The position numbers were made by a program, and so were the translations under genes. From assembly GCA_937138475.1 (NCBI GenBank), contig CAKZPD010000017.1, positions 53,048 to 117,047 of the forward strand: 64,000 nt of DNA, in the 5' to 3' direction. This DNA comes from an uncultured Sulfitobacter sp. (GTDB lineage Bacteria > Pseudomonadota > Alphaproteobacteria > Rhodobacterales > Rhodobacteraceae). Shown here in pieces: positions 1-9,271 of the stretch (within the stretch, counting starts at the first letter, position 1; each line of letters opens with the position of its first letter). The notes under the pieces are model-generated. The model did no database searches. It saw only the letters and a list, made by a program, of their open reading frames with translations, and had not been told where the DNA came from.

Positions 1-269
1 GGTATTCCTCGACCGGGCGGGCCGATGATGTGCACGACCTCAAGGCGTGGCGGGTGATTGATCAGGCCGGGCTGCGCGGCGCCACACGCGGCGGCGCAAA
101 GATGAGCGAAAAGCACCCGAATTTTCTGGTCAATACCGGCGGTGCAAGCGCGGCGGATTTGGAAGGGCTGGGGGAAGATGTGCGAAAAAAGGTTTACGAT
201 TCCAGTGGGATCACGCTAGAGTGGGAAATCATGCGGATCGGTGATCCGGCTCCGCAAACAGATCAATAA
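1..269 (+). CDS. murB: MurB C-terminal part (UDP-N-acetylenolpyruvoylglucosamine reductase), cut by window start
   Basis: MurB is the flavoenzyme that reduces UDP-GlcNAc-enolpyruvate to UDP-MurNAc in the cytoplasm, the second committed step of peptidoglycan synthesis. Only the last 88 residues are present; the reading frame is open from base 3. They match the third domain of MurB: an [11 protein letters not shown] stretch, the [20 protein letters not shown] block and a hydrophilic end with LEWEIMRIG. The gene precedes ddl by about 90 nt, the normal dcw order. The 5' part with the FAD-binding domains lies outside the window, so its integrity cannot be judged. Confidence 0.95.
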   Translation, partial: YSSTGRADDVHDLKAWRVIDQAGLRGATRGGAKMSEKHPNFLVNTGGASAADLEGLGEDVRKKVYDSSGITLEWEIMRIGDPAPQTDQ

Positions 270-356
270 ATCCGACCAAAAACCGGCGGAAACGGGCAAA
301 AGACCCGCAAAACCAACGGCCTGAATTCAACGGGCCATGAATTTGAAGGCACCAAG

Positions 357-1277
357 GTGGGTCAGTCGAGCAGGACACCCCCGACAGTGGCAGTGTTAAT
401 GGGCGGCCCCTCGGCTGAACGCGAGGTGTCGCTAAGCACAGGACGTGCTTGCGTTGCCGCTTTGCGGGAAAAACAGTTTACCGTGGTCGAGATCGACGCG
501 GGCCGCGATCTTGCGGCGGTTTTGGCGCGGGTGCAGCCGGACGTGGTGTTGAACTGCCTGCATGGCCGCTGGGGCGAGGACGGCTGCGTTCAGGGCCTGC
601 TTGAGTGGCTGAACATTCCCTATACCCATTCCGGGGTGCTGGCCTCGGCGTTGGCGATGGACAAACAGCGCAGCAAAGAGGTCTTTGCCGCCGCCGGCCT
701 GCCCGTGGTGGCCAGCATCTTGGCCGGGCGCGCCGAGGTGCAGGCCCGTCATGTGATGGCGCCGCCCTATGTGGTCAAGCCGAACAACGAGGGGTCCTCG
801 GTTGGGGTCTATCTGGTGACGGACGGTGCCAATGGCCCCCCACAGCTGTCGGATGAGATGCCCGACACCGTCATGGTCGAAACCTTTGCGCCGGGCCGCG
901 AGCTGACGGTGACGGTGATGGGGGATCGGGCGCTGACGGTGACCGATATCCTGACCACCGGGTGGTATGATTATGACGCCAAATACAAACCCGGCGGATC
1001 GACCCATGTGCTGCCTGCGGATATCCCGGCTGATATCTTCGATTTGTGCCAGGAATACGCCCTGCGGGCACATCGGGCGCTGGGGTGCCGGGGCATAAGT
1101 CGGACCGATTTCCGCTGGGACGAGGGCCGCGGCGCGGCCGGGCTGATCTTGCTGGAAACCAACACGCAACCGGGCATGACGGCGACCTCGCTCAGCCCGG
1201 AACAGGCGGCGCATTGCGGAATTTCTTTCCCGGATCTGTGTGCGTGGATGATCGAGGATGCCTCATGCGGGCGATAA
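357..1277 (+). CDS. ddl: D-alanine--D-alanine ligase
   Basis: This ATP-grasp ligase joins two D-alanines to give the D-Ala-D-Ala end of the peptidoglycan stem peptide. It has 306 residues, the usual length. The N-terminal [14 protein letters not shown] motif is at about residues 13-26. The ATP-grasp [11 protein letters not shown] segment is near 140-152. The C-terminal metal-binding [13 protein letters not shown] is near 267-279; the commoner form is EINTLPGMT. The start is a GTG at 357, because the in-frame reading begins there with [17 protein letters not shown] and the nearby ATG at 337 is in another frame. The 3' end overlaps ftsQ by 13 nt, which suggests translational coupling in the dcw operon. 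Confidence 0.96.
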   Translation: MGQSSRTPPTVAVLMGGPSAEREVSLSTGRACVAALREKQFTVVEIDAGRDLAAVLARVQPDVVLNCLHGRWGEDGCVQGLLEWLNIPYTHSGVLASALAMDKQRSKEVFAAAGLPVVASILAGRAEVQARHVMAPPYVVKPNNEGSSVGVYLVTDGANGPPQLSDEMPDTVMVETFAPGRELTVTVMGDRALTVTDILTTGWYDYDAKYKPGGSTHVLPADIPADIFDLCQEYALRAHRALGCRGISRTDFRWDEGRGAAGLILLETNTQPGMTATSLSPEQAAHCGISFPDLCAWMIEDASCGR

Positions 1278-2140
1278 GACCTCAAAGCCGGCTTCGGCTG
1301 GATCCGGCCCCGTCGCGCTTGGCTTGGCGCTTGCAGCGGTTGATGCTGACCCCTGCGGTGCGGGTTGGTCTGCGCATTGGATTGCCTGTCGCTTTGGTTG
1401 CGGCCATCGGCCTGGTTTGGCTGGGCAGTGCCGATCGCCGTGCCGCCCTGCGCGATACCGTTCTGGAGATGCGCCGCGCGGTCGAGAACCGGCCGGTCTT
1501 CATGGTGCATATGATGCAGATCGACGGCGCCTCGGCCGAAGTGGCCGAAGACATCCGCGAGGCGGTGTCGATTGATTTTCCGCTCAGCTCGTTCGATCTG
1601 GACCTGGCCGAGCTGCGATCGCTGATCAAGGCGCTTGATCCGGTCAAGGCTGTGGCCGTGCGGGTGCGGCCGGGCGGCGTTTTGCAGGTGGATATCGACC
1701 CGCGCACGCCGGCAGCCGTCTGGCGCAGCCGCGAAGGGTTAAGCACGGTTGACGCCAACGGGGCGCATGTCGCGGTTCTGGCCGGGCGCAGCCTGCGGGC
1801 GGATTTGCCATTGTTCGCAGGCGATGGCGCGGACCGGGCCATTCCCGAAGGTCTGGCGCTTTATCAGGCCGCCGCGCCGCTGCATTTGCGCCTGCGCGGT
1901 ATTGTGCGGATCGCCGAGCGGCGCTGGGATGTCGTTCTGGACAAGGGTCAGCGCATCATGCTGCCCGAAACCGGCGCGATCGAAGCGTTGGAACGGGTAA
2001 TCGCCCTTGATGGCGCCCAAGATATTTTGGGCCGGGATGTTGCGCGCGTTGATATGCGCCTTGCGGCCCGCCCCACCGTGCAGATGAACCAAGATGCCAC
2101 CCGCGAATGGTGGTCCATTAGACAGCTTTCAGGGCAATGA
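1265..2140 (+). CDS. ftsQ: Cell division protein FtsQ
   Basis: FtsQ is a bitopic inner-membrane divisome protein that links FtsA/FtsZ-dependent assembly to septal peptidoglycan synthesis through FtsB/FtsL. It has 291 residues: a basic cytoplasmic tail (about 1-33), one membrane helix (about 34-54, rich in V, A, L and I), then a POTRA-like region (about 80-150) and the FtsQ beta domain. I chose the ATG at 1265 because it starts inside the end of ddl, as dcw genes often do, and gives a normal FtsQ length. The open frame continues upstream within ddl, but those residues look like ddl read in another frame. ftsA follows 4 nt after the stop. Confidence 0.93.
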   Translation: MRAIRPQSRLRLDPAPSRLAWRLQRLMLTPAVRVGLRIGLPVALVAAIGLVWLGSADRRAALRDTVLEMRRAVENRPVFMVHMMQIDGASAEVAEDIREAVSIDFPLSSFDLDLAELRSLIKALDPVKAVAVRVRPGGVLQVDIDPRTPAAVWRSREGLSTVDANGAHVAVLAGRSLRADLPLFAGDGADRAIPEGLALYQAAAPLHLRLRGIVRIAERRWDVVLDKGQRIMLPETGAIEALERVIALDGAQDILGRDVARVDMRLAARPTVQMNQDATREWWSIRQLSGQ

Positions 2141-2144
2141 CGTG

Positions 2145-3479
2145 ATGATGAACCTTTACCAGACCCAACGATCCATGCGGAATATGCGCCGGGCTGCGAT
2201 GCAGCGTGGGGTGGTGGCGATCCTGGATGTCGGCAGCTCAAAGATCGCCTGTCTGGTGCTGCGCTTTGACGGTTCGACCTTGGGTCGCGACGAAGGGGAA
2301 ATCGGATCGCTGGCCGGGCAATCGGGCTTTCGGGTGATTGGCGCCGCGACAACCCGGTCGCGCGGCGTGCGGTTTGGCGAAATCACCGCGATGCAAGAAA
2401 CCGAAAGCGCCATCCGCACCGCGCTTCAGTCGGCACAAAGAATGGCCAACATGCGTGTCGATCATGTGATCGCCTGCTTTTCCGGGGGGGCGCCGCGCTC
2501 TTACGGGTTGGATGCGCGCATCGACATGAACGGGGAAATGGTGTCCGAACAGGATGTCGCGCGCGTCATGGCCAGCTGCGATGTGCCTGATTACGGCGAC
2601 ACGCGCGAGGTGCTGCACGCCCAGCCGGTGAACTTTGCGTTGGACCATCGGTCGGGCCTGTCCGATCCACGGGGCCAGCTGGGGCACACCCTGTCGGTGG
2701 ATATGCATATGCTGACCGCCGATGCCCTGGTCATTCAGCATCTGGCCCATTGCATCAAGCGCTGCGACCTAGAGCTGGCAGGCGTGGCGTCATCGGCCTA
2801 TGTCAGCGGTATTTCGACCCTGGTCGAAGATGAACAGGAACTGGGATCGGCCTGCATTGATCTGGGGGGCGGCACCACCAGCCTGTCGATTTTTATCAAG
2901 AAACACATGATTTATGCCGATACCGTGCGCATGGGCGGCGATCATGTGACGTCAGATATTTCCATGGGGCTGCAAATTCCCACCGCCAACGCAGAGCGGA
3001 TCAAGACGCTTTATGGCGGGGTGAAGGCGACCGGTATGGACGACCGCGAAATGATCGAGATCGGCGGAGATACCGGCGATTTTGAGCACGACAGACGCAC
3101 CGCCAGCCGCGCCGAGCTGATTGGCATCATGCGCCCCCGCGTCGAGGAAATACTTGAAGAAGTTCGCGCCCGGTTGGACGCCGCTGGTTTCGAACATTTG
3201 CCCAGTCAACAGATTGTCCTGACCGGTGGCGGCAGCCAGATCCCCGGACTTGACGGGTTGGCCAGCAAGATCTTGGGCCAGCAGGTGCGCCTTGGGCGGC
3301 CGTTGCGGGTGCATGGATTGCCGCAGGCGGCGACAGGGCCGGGCTTTGCCTCGGCGGTGGGGCTGTCGCTTTTTGCGGCGCACCCCCAGGACGAATGGTG
3401 GGATTTTGACATGCCCAGCGATCGCTATCCGCACCGGTCGCTCAAGCGTGCGGTGCGCTGGTTCCGCGATAATTGGTGA
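2145..3479 (+). CDS. ftsA: Cell division protein FtsA
   Basis: FtsA is the actin-like ATPase that tethers FtsZ to the membrane and recruits later divisome proteins. It has about 444 residues. A short Gln/Arg-rich N-terminus precedes the first phosphate motif (AILDVGSSKIACLVL). SHS2/1C domain sequence follows, then IDLGGGTTSLSIF (second phosphate loop) and LTGGGSQIPGL (adenosine motif). The C-terminal HRSLKRAVRWF segment is amphipathic and fits the membrane-targeting helix. The start is ATG 2145 or 2148, just after the ftsQ stop at 2140; the open frame upstream of this only overlaps ftsQ. About 350 nt without a gene follow before ftsZ. Confidence 0.95.
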   Translation: MMNLYQTQRSMRNMRRAAMQRGVVAILDVGSSKIACLVLRFDGSTLGRDEGEIGSLAGQSGFRVIGAATTRSRGVRFGEITAMQETESAIRTALQSAQRMANMRVDHVIACFSGGAPRSYGLDARIDMNGEMVSEQDVARVMASCDVPDYGDTREVLHAQPVNFALDHRSGLSDPRGQLGHTLSVDMHMLTADALVIQHLAHCIKRCDLELAGVASSAYVSGISTLVEDEQELGSACIDLGGGTTSLSIFIKKHMIYADTVRMGGDHVTSDISMGLQIPTANAERIKTLYGGVKATGMDDREMIEIGGDTGDFEHDRRTASRAELIGIMRPRVEEILEEVRARLDAAGFEHLPSQQIVLTGGGSQIPGLDGLASKILGQQVRLGRPLRVHGLPQAATGPGFASAVGLSLFAAHPQDEWWDFDMPSDRYPHRSLKRAVRWFRDNW

Positions 3480-3827
3480 AATTGCCGGATGACGGCGGCG
3501 CGCGGATATGCTAGTCAGGCGCCAAGGTCCGTCAGAGACCCCCATGGCCGGCTGAGCAGTCGCCCGAAATTCAACCGATGCCCCGCGCGCGCGATCACTT
3601 CGCCCGCGCCAATAGGCCTGTGCGTGCTGTTCCCCACAACCCCTAGTGAACTTGGCAGGATATCGCTGATTTCGGCCCCAAATACGCTATATTTCGTGGG
3701 TTTGGCGTGTTTTTTGGATGACGGGCCGGGTGAAAACCGCTAGATTTGGTGGATATTGACCCTGCGTATGGCAGGCAGGCGCCACTCTCGCAGCAACAGA
3801 CACTTAGAACACAGGCGGATCGCAGCA
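3480..3827 (+). other. ftsA-ftsZ intergenic region, likely ftsZ promoter/leader
   Basis: About 350 nt lie between ftsA and ftsZ, whereas the other dcw genes here overlap or nearly touch. A short frame exists at 3489-3743, but it has no recognisable content and I do not call it a gene. Base composition becomes more AT-rich from about 3640, which fits separate promoter input to ftsZ. I could not place a convincing -35/-10 pair or a paired TTAA CtrA-type site. Confidence 0.4.
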
Positions 3828-5384
3828 ATGACCCTTAACCTTACCATGCCCGAACAGGTTGATTTGAAACCACGCATCACGGTTTTCGGTGTCGGTGGCG
3901 CTGGTGGGAATGCGGTCAATAACATGATCGAAAAAGAGCTGAACGGCGTTGATTTCGTTGTGGCCAATACTGATGCTCAGGCGTTGCAACACGCCAAGGC
4001 GACTGCGCGTATTCAGTTGGGTGTCAAAGTGACCGAAGGACTGGGCGCGGGGGCACGGCCTGCGGTCGGATCGGCGGCTGCCGAAGAAAGCATCGAACAA
4101 ATCGTCGATCATCTGGCGGGCGCGCATATGTGTTTTATCACCGCGGGTATGGGCGGGGGCACCGGAACGGGCGCAGCGCCGATTATCGCGCAAGCCGCGC
4201 GCGAGCTGGGCGTGCTGACGGTTGGCGTTGTGACCAAACCGTTCCAGTTCGAAGGCTCTAAGCGGATGCGCCAGGCCGAAGAGGGCGTGGCCGCGCTGCA
4301 AAAAGTCGTTGATACGCTGATCATCATTCCGAACCAGAACCTGTTCCGTCTGGCCAATGAGAAAACCACCTTTACCGAAGCGTTCAGCATGGCCGATGAT
4401 GTGCTGTATCAAGGCGTGCAGGGCGTTACCGATCTGATGGTGCGTCCGGGTCTGATCAACCTTGATTTCGCCGATGTGCGGGCGGTGATGGACGAAATGG
4501 GCAAGGCCATGATGGGCACCGGCGAGGCAGACGGAGAAGACCGCGCCGTTAAGGCCGCCGAAAAGGCCATCGCCAACCCGCTGCTGGATGAGATCAGCCT
4601 GCGCGGCGCCAAGGGCGTGTTGATCAATATCACCGGCGGCCATGATCTGACCCTGTTCGAACTGGACGAAGCCGCCAACCGCATCCGCGAAGAGGTGGAC
4701 CCAGACGCCAATATCATCGTCGGCTCGACGTTGGACACCGACATGGGCGGCCTGATGCGCGTCAGCGTTGTCGCCACCGGCATTGATGTTGGTGAACAAT
4801 CGTCTGAACCGCCGGCCCCGCGCCGGTCAATTGCGCAGCCGCTTCAGCCGGTGCCGGCCGCCACCGAAGAAACCCCCACGCCAGCCCCGGTTGAATTCAC
4901 AGCCCCCGCGGCCGTGGAATTTACCGCGCCGGCCCCAACACCCGTTGCCGAAGCCGCCGAAGAACCATCGTTGTTTGAGGGCCTTGATGCGCCTGAACAT
5001 GATCTGCCGCCCCCGGCCTATCAGCCGGAACTGGTTGCGCTGGATGACACCCCGCATATCGAGGCAACTCATGATCTGCCGCCAGCGCAGATCACCACCA
5101 TCGCCGAACCTCAGCCGATGGCCGATGCAGAGCCACTGACCCAGTTGCGCAATGCCGCGCATCAATCGCTTGAACCAACGCCGCAGCAGGCCGAGCGTCC
5201 GCGTTTTGGGATCAATTCCTTGATTAACCGGATGACAGGTCATGGCGAACAGCCGGCGGCGCCGCGCCAACAGCCCACCATGCATCAGCGCGCTGCTGCA
5301 CCGGCCCCCGCCACCTATGATCAGATCGACCCAGAGCAAGAGCGGATCGAAATTCCGGCATTTTTGCGCCGTCAGGCAAATTAA
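3828..5384 (+). CDS. ftsZ: Cell division protein FtsZ
   Basis: FtsZ is the tubulin-like GTPase that polymerises into the cytokinetic ring. It has 518 residues. The GTPase core is at about 1-320, with the nucleotide loop [11 protein letters not shown], the tubulin signature [10 protein letters not shown] (about 106-116) and the NPLLDE and [10 protein letters not shown] segments. A long Pro/Ala/Glu-rich linker (about 325-495) follows. The conserved C-terminal peptide [12 protein letters not shown], which binds FtsA, closes the protein. ATG 3828 is chosen because [19 protein letters not shown] is the family N-terminus; the frame stays open upstream in the intergenic region. A strong intrinsic terminator follows. 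Confidence 0.98.
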   Translation: MTLNLTMPEQVDLKPRITVFGVGGAGGNAVNNMIEKELNGVDFVVANTDAQALQHAKATARIQLGVKVTEGLGAGARPAVGSAAAEESIEQIVDHLAGAHMCFITAGMGGGTGTGAAPIIAQAARELGVLTVGVVTKPFQFEGSKRMRQAEEGVAALQKVVDTLIIIPNQNLFRLANEKTTFTEAFSMADDVLYQGVQGVTDLMVRPGLINLDFADVRAVMDEMGKAMMGTGEADGEDRAVKAAEKAIANPLLDEISLRGAKGVLINITGGHDLTLFELDEAANRIREEVDPDANIIVGSTLDTDMGGLMRVSVVATGIDVGEQSSEPPAPRRSIAQPLQPVPAATEETPTPAPVEFTAPAAVEFTAPAPTPVAEAAEEPSLFEGLDAPEHDLPPPAYQPELVALDDTPHIEATHDLPPAQITTIAEPQPMADAEPLTQLRNAAHQSLEPTPQQAERPRFGINSLINRMTGHGEQPAAPRQQPTMHQRAAAPAPATYDQIDPEQERIEIPAFLRRQAN

Positions 5385-5407
5385 TCCGTTCACATTGTGA
5401 TCCACAA

Positions 5408-5432
5408 GGGCCGCCTTTTGGCGGCCTTTTTT
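5408..5432 (+). terminator. Intrinsic terminator after ftsZ
   Basis: A perfect 7-bp stem (GGCCGCC with GGCGGCC) closed by a TTTT loop is followed by six T residues. It sits 24 nt after the ftsZ stop and separates the ftsZ transcript from lpxC. Confidence 0.88.
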
Positions 5433-5564
5433 GGTGTTTGATCAATACTTTGGGGTGGGGTGCGCGTAATTGTGCCGCCCTGTTACAAAAGTATTTCAGT
5501 TCGTTGCAAAGATTGAGTTGAGCCCAGCGCAGCACCGGCATAGGCCAGTGGCATCCGGGGGCCT

Positions 5565-6515
5565 ATGTGCCCCGCCATCCCCGAGGCCGCATTGCAAACC
5601 ACTGTAAAATCACCTGTCATCTTTACCGGCACCGGATTGCATTCCGGTAAACCGGCACGGATGACCATTCGCCCTGCGGCGGCCGAACACGGGATTTGGT
5701 TCTTGCGCACCGATGTCTTGGACAGCGATCCGCTGGTTCCGGCCCGCTGGGATGCAGTGCACCGTTCGCCGCTGTGCACGACGTTGGTCAACGGGTCCGG
5801 CACGCGTGTGGCGACGGTTGAACATGTCATGGCGGCGTTGGCGGGCTGCGGTATCCACAATGCCTTGATTGAAATTGACGGCCCCGAGGTTCCGATCGTC
5901 GATGGGTCGGCCGCGCCGTTTGTGCGTGCCATCATGCAGCGCGGTTTGATCCAGCAGAACGCGCCGGTGCGGGCGTTGCGCGTGCTCAAGACCGTCAGCG
6001 TTTCTGACGGTCAGGCCAGCGCCACCCTTTCCCCCGCCGATACGCTGTGCATTGATTTTGAGATCGACTTTGACGATGCGGCCATCGGGCATCAGCACAA
6101 AACCCTGGTGATGAACAACGGAAGCTTTGCCCGCGAACTGTGCGACAGCCGCACCTTCTGCCGTCAGGCCGATGTGGATGCGATGCAGGCAAACGGTTTG
6201 GCGCTGGGCGGCAGCGCCGGTGAAAATGCCGTGGTTTTTGATGGTGACAAAGTGCTCAGCCCCGGCGGGCTGCGGCATGTGGATGAACCCGTGCGTCACA
6301 AGATGCTGGACGCTTTGGGGGATCTGGCGTTGGCCGGTGCGCCGCTGATCGGCCATTATCGCGGGGTGCGGGCGGGTCATTCCCTGACCAACACCTTGCT
6401 GCGCAAGCTGTTCGCCACGCCCGATGCGGTGCAGATGATCACCTGCGATGATCAGACCCGCGTCAAACTGCCCGGATATGGGCTGTTGTGGGATGAAATT
6501 CCCGCTGTGGCCTGA
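5565..6515 (+). CDS. lpxC: UDP-3-O-acyl-N-acetylglucosamine deacetylase
   Basis: LpxC is the zinc hydrolase that removes the N-acetyl group from UDP-3-O-acyl-GlcNAc, the committed step of lipid A synthesis in the cytoplasm. It has 316 residues, near the family norm. The TVEHVMAAL motif carries the first Zn ligand (His about 87). The HKMLDALGD block carries the second His and the Asp ligand (about 245 and 249). GHSLTN carries the catalytic His (about 272). The GTGLHSG substrate motif is near residues 22-28. The gene lies about 130 nt past the ftsZ terminator, so it probably has its own promoter. Confidence 0.96.
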   Translation: MCPAIPEAALQTTVKSPVIFTGTGLHSGKPARMTIRPAAAEHGIWFLRTDVLDSDPLVPARWDAVHRSPLCTTLVNGSGTRVATVEHVMAALAGCGIHNALIEIDGPEVPIVDGSAAPFVRAIMQRGLIQQNAPVRALRVLKTVSVSDGQASATLSPADTLCIDFEIDFDDAAIGHQHKTLVMNNGSFARELCDSRTFCRQADVDAMQANGLALGGSAGENAVVFDGDKVLSPGGLRHVDEPVRHKMLDALGDLALAGAPLIGHYRGVRAGHSLTNTLLRKLFATPDAVQMITCDDQTRVKLPGYGLLWDEIPAVA

Positions 6516-6666
6516 TCCTTTTCCCGGTACGGATTTTCGGTTTGCCAAACAAACTTGCATGGGGTTTGATATTCCGCGCAATCTGCGTTTTGCATGGCAA
6601 ATTATTGTGTTACTCAAAGCTCAGAATTTGCGAAGGGTGGCAAGCAATGGATCGAGGGGATCTGAC

Positions 6667-7536
6667 ATGAGTGGCGGCACGTTGCCAAAACGCACAGTCG
6701 CAGCGGCGCTGCTGTTGGCTTTGGTCGCCGGTTGCGGCAGCCGCGATGCCGGGCGCATGACGAACAGTCTGTTCAACCCGCAGGAAATCCCGCTTGAGAC
6801 CTATAGCGCCGAACAGATCTTTGAGCGCGGCGAATTTGAAATCAGCCGCAACGACATGGCCGAGGCCGCCACATACTTTGGCGAGATTGAGCGCCTGTAC
6901 CCCTATTCCGATTGGGCGCGCCGGGCGTTGATCATGCAGGCCTATGCGTATCATGAGGACAAGGATTACCCCAGCAGCCGCGCCGCCGCGCAACGGTTCA
7001 TTGACTTTTATCCCGACGATCAGGATGCCGCTTATGCGCAATATCTCTTGGCGCTCAGCTATTATGATCAGATTGACGAGGTCGGGCGGGACCAGGGGCT
7101 GACCTTTGAGGCATTGCAAGCCCTGCGCGACGTGATCGAGCGCTATCCTGACAGCGATTATGCCCGTTCGGCGACCCTCAAGTTCGATCTGGCCTTTGAT
7201 CATTTGGCGGGCAAGGAAATGGAGGTCGGGCGGTATTACCTGCGCCGTGACCATTTCGCCGCCTCGATCAACCGTTTCCGCACGGTCGTCGAAGATTTTC
7301 AGACCACATCCCATACGCCCGAGGCCCTGCATCGCCTGGTCGAGGCATATCTGTCCCTTGGCCTGACGGACGAGGCACAGACCGCCGGCGCGATCTTGGG
7401 GCATAACTATCGGTCAAGCGACTGGTATGAGGACAGCTATAAGATGCTGACCGGGCAGGGGCTGACGCTTGAGGCCGCAGGCGACAGCTGGTTGCGACAG
7501 GTATATCGGCAAACCCTAAAGGGGAGCTGGCTCTGA
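6667..7536 (+). CDS. bamD: Outer membrane assembly lipoprotein BamD
   Basis: BamD (ComL/YfiO) is the essential lipoprotein of the BAM complex that inserts beta-barrel proteins into the outer membrane. It has 289 residues. A lipoprotein signal ends in LVAGC with the lipid-modified Cys at residue 23. The mature part is TPR-like, with repeated aromatic helix pairs such as YFGEIERLYPYSDWARRAL and RFIDFYPDDQDAAYA. The ATG at 6667 is chosen because it places the lipobox correctly; the upstream open frame (from 6448) overlaps the end of lpxC and has no signal peptide. recN follows after 27 nt. Confidence 0.95.
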   Translation: MSGGTLPKRTVAAALLLALVAGCGSRDAGRMTNSLFNPQEIPLETYSAEQIFERGEFEISRNDMAEAATYFGEIERLYPYSDWARRALIMQAYAYHEDKDYPSSRAAAQRFIDFYPDDQDAAYAQYLLALSYYDQIDEVGRDQGLTFEALQALRDVIERYPDSDYARSATLKFDLAFDHLAGKEMEVGRYYLRRDHFAASINRFRTVVEDFQTTSHTPEALHRLVEAYLSLGLTDEAQTAGAILGHNYRSSDWYEDSYKMLTGQGLTLEAAGDSWLRQVYRQTLKGSWL

Positions 7537-7563
7537 GGTTCAGGGCGCTGAAAGGCTTGGGGC

Positions 7564-9213
7564 ATGCTGCGCAGTCTTGATATCTCGGATATGTTGATCA
7601 TCGACCGGCTGGCGCTCGAGTTTCAGCCGGGGCTGAATGTGCTGACGGGTGAAACCGGGGCTGGCAAATCAATCTTGCTGGATTCGCTTGGCTTTGTGCT
7701 GGGATGGCGCGGTCGGGCCGATCTGGTGCGCAGTGGTGCAGATCACGGCCAAGTCACGGCCTGTTTCGATCTGGCCCCCGATCACCCGGCGCGTGCCATC
7801 CTGACCGACGCGGGCCTGCCCCAAGCCGATGAACTGATTTTGCGCCGCGTGAACATGGCCGATGGGCGCAAGACGGCTTGGGTCAACGACATGCGCTGCT
7901 CGGCCGAGGTGCTGCGGCGGTTGTCGGAAACCCTGCTTGAACTGCACGGCCAGCACGACGACCGCGGTTTGCTGGATCCGCGCGGCCACCGGATGATCTT
8001 GGATGAATTCGCCGGGCAGGCCCACCTGCTTGAGGCCACCCGCAGCGCCTGGACACAGATGGGGCGCGCGCGCCGGGCCTTGCAAAGCGCCGAAGAAGAC
8101 GCCCGAGCCATTCGCGACGAAGAAGAATATTTGCGCCATGCCGTGCAAGAGCTGGACGCGCTGAACCCCGCCCCCGGCGAAGAGGCCGAATTGGATACAG
8201 CCCGCCGCGCCATGCAAAACGCCGAGAAAATTCGCTCGGATGTGCATCGCGCCTTTCAGATGCTGGGGGATAATGGGGCGGAAACGGTCATCTCGGATGC
8301 GCTACGGTGGCTTGACGGGGCCGCCGCCCAGGCCGATGGCCTGCTCGAAGAGCCAATGGCCGCCCTGTCGCGCGCCATGGTCGAGCTGGGCGAAGCCGTG
8401 GATGGTATCGGCCGCGCCGTTGATGTGCTCAGCTTTGATCCGCTGACCCTGGAAACAACCGAAGAGCGGCTGTTTGCGTTGCGCGGTTTGGCCCGCAAGC
8501 ATGACGTGGCGCCTGATGATCTGGCCGGTCTGGCCGAAGGGCTGCGCAGCAAGCTGGCACAGCTTGATGCCTCGGATGTTCAGCTGAAGGATTTGCGCCG
8601 GGCGCTGGCGGCTGCGACGGCGGCCTATGACACCGCTGCGCTGGAATTGTCCCAGTTGCGGCGCAAGGCCGGCGCCGACCTTGACCGCGCCGTCACCCAA
8701 GAGCTGGCGCCCCTCAAGATGGAAAGGGCGGTGTTTGAAACGGTGATCACCACCGACAACGACGGCCCCGATGGCCGCGATGCGGTGGCCTTTCGCGTGG
8801 CCACCAACCCCGGCGCCCCCGCCGGCGCCCTGAACAAGATCGCCTCTGGGGGCGAGTTAAGCCGCTTTTTGCTGGCGCTCAAGGTCTGTCTGACGCGGGG
8901 TCAAAGCGGGCTGACGATGATTTTCGATGAAATCGACCGGGGCGTGGGCGGCGCAACGGCCGATGCGGTCGGGCGCCGGTTGGCGGAATTGGCGCAAGGC
9001 GGTCAGGTTCTTGTGGTCACCCATTCGCCGCAGGTCGCGGCCCTGGGTGCGCATCACTGGCGGGTTGAAAAGACGGTGGTGCAGAATGTGACCACATCAC
9101 AGGTTGTGCCGCTAAGCGCCGCCCAGCGCGTCGATGAGATCGCCCGGATGTTGTCGGGCGATACCGTCACCCCGCAAGCCCGCGGCGCCGCCAAGGCGCT
9201 TCTGGCCGGTTAA
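7564..9213 (+). CDS. recN: DNA repair protein RecN
   Basis: RecN is an SMC-like ATPase that acts early in double-strand break repair. It has 549 residues. Walker A GETGAGKS is at 29-36. A charged coiled-coil region spans about 150-400. An ABC-type signature (GGELSRFLLALK) is near 435, Walker B MIFDEIDRGVGG is near 455, and the D/H-loop area THSPQVAAL follows. The bamD-recN order is usual in alphaproteobacteria. In many Rhodobacterales ligA comes next, but here a ClC transporter gene follows. Confidence 0.96.
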   Translation: MLRSLDISDMLIIDRLALEFQPGLNVLTGETGAGKSILLDSLGFVLGWRGRADLVRSGADHGQVTACFDLAPDHPARAILTDAGLPQADELILRRVNMADGRKTAWVNDMRCSAEVLRRLSETLLELHGQHDDRGLLDPRGHRMILDEFAGQAHLLEATRSAWTQMGRARRALQSAEEDARAIRDEEEYLRHAVQELDALNPAPGEEAELDTARRAMQNAEKIRSDVHRAFQMLGDNGAETVISDALRWLDGAAAQADGLLEEPMAALSRAMVELGEAVDGIGRAVDVLSFDPLTLETTEERLFALRGLARKHDVAPDDLAGLAEGLRSKLAQLDASDVQLKDLRRALAAATAAYDTAALELSQLRRKAGADLDRAVTQELAPLKMERAVFETVITTDNDGPDGRDAVAFRVATNPGAPAGALNKIASGGELSRFLLALKVCLTRGQSGLTMIFDEIDRGVGGATADAVGRRLAELAQGGQVLVVTHSPQVAALGAHHWRVEKTVVQNVTTSQVVPLSAAQRVDEIARMLSGDTVTPQARGAAKALLAG

Positions 9214-9271
9214 GCGGGCTTGATGGATTTGCAAAATCCCTTAGCCTAGGGTCAGCATCAAGGGCTTTTTC

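Noticed and set aside
3489..3743. 84-codon open frame between ftsA and ftsZ
   Set aside because: No family features or ribosome site; better explained as leader or promoter DNA.
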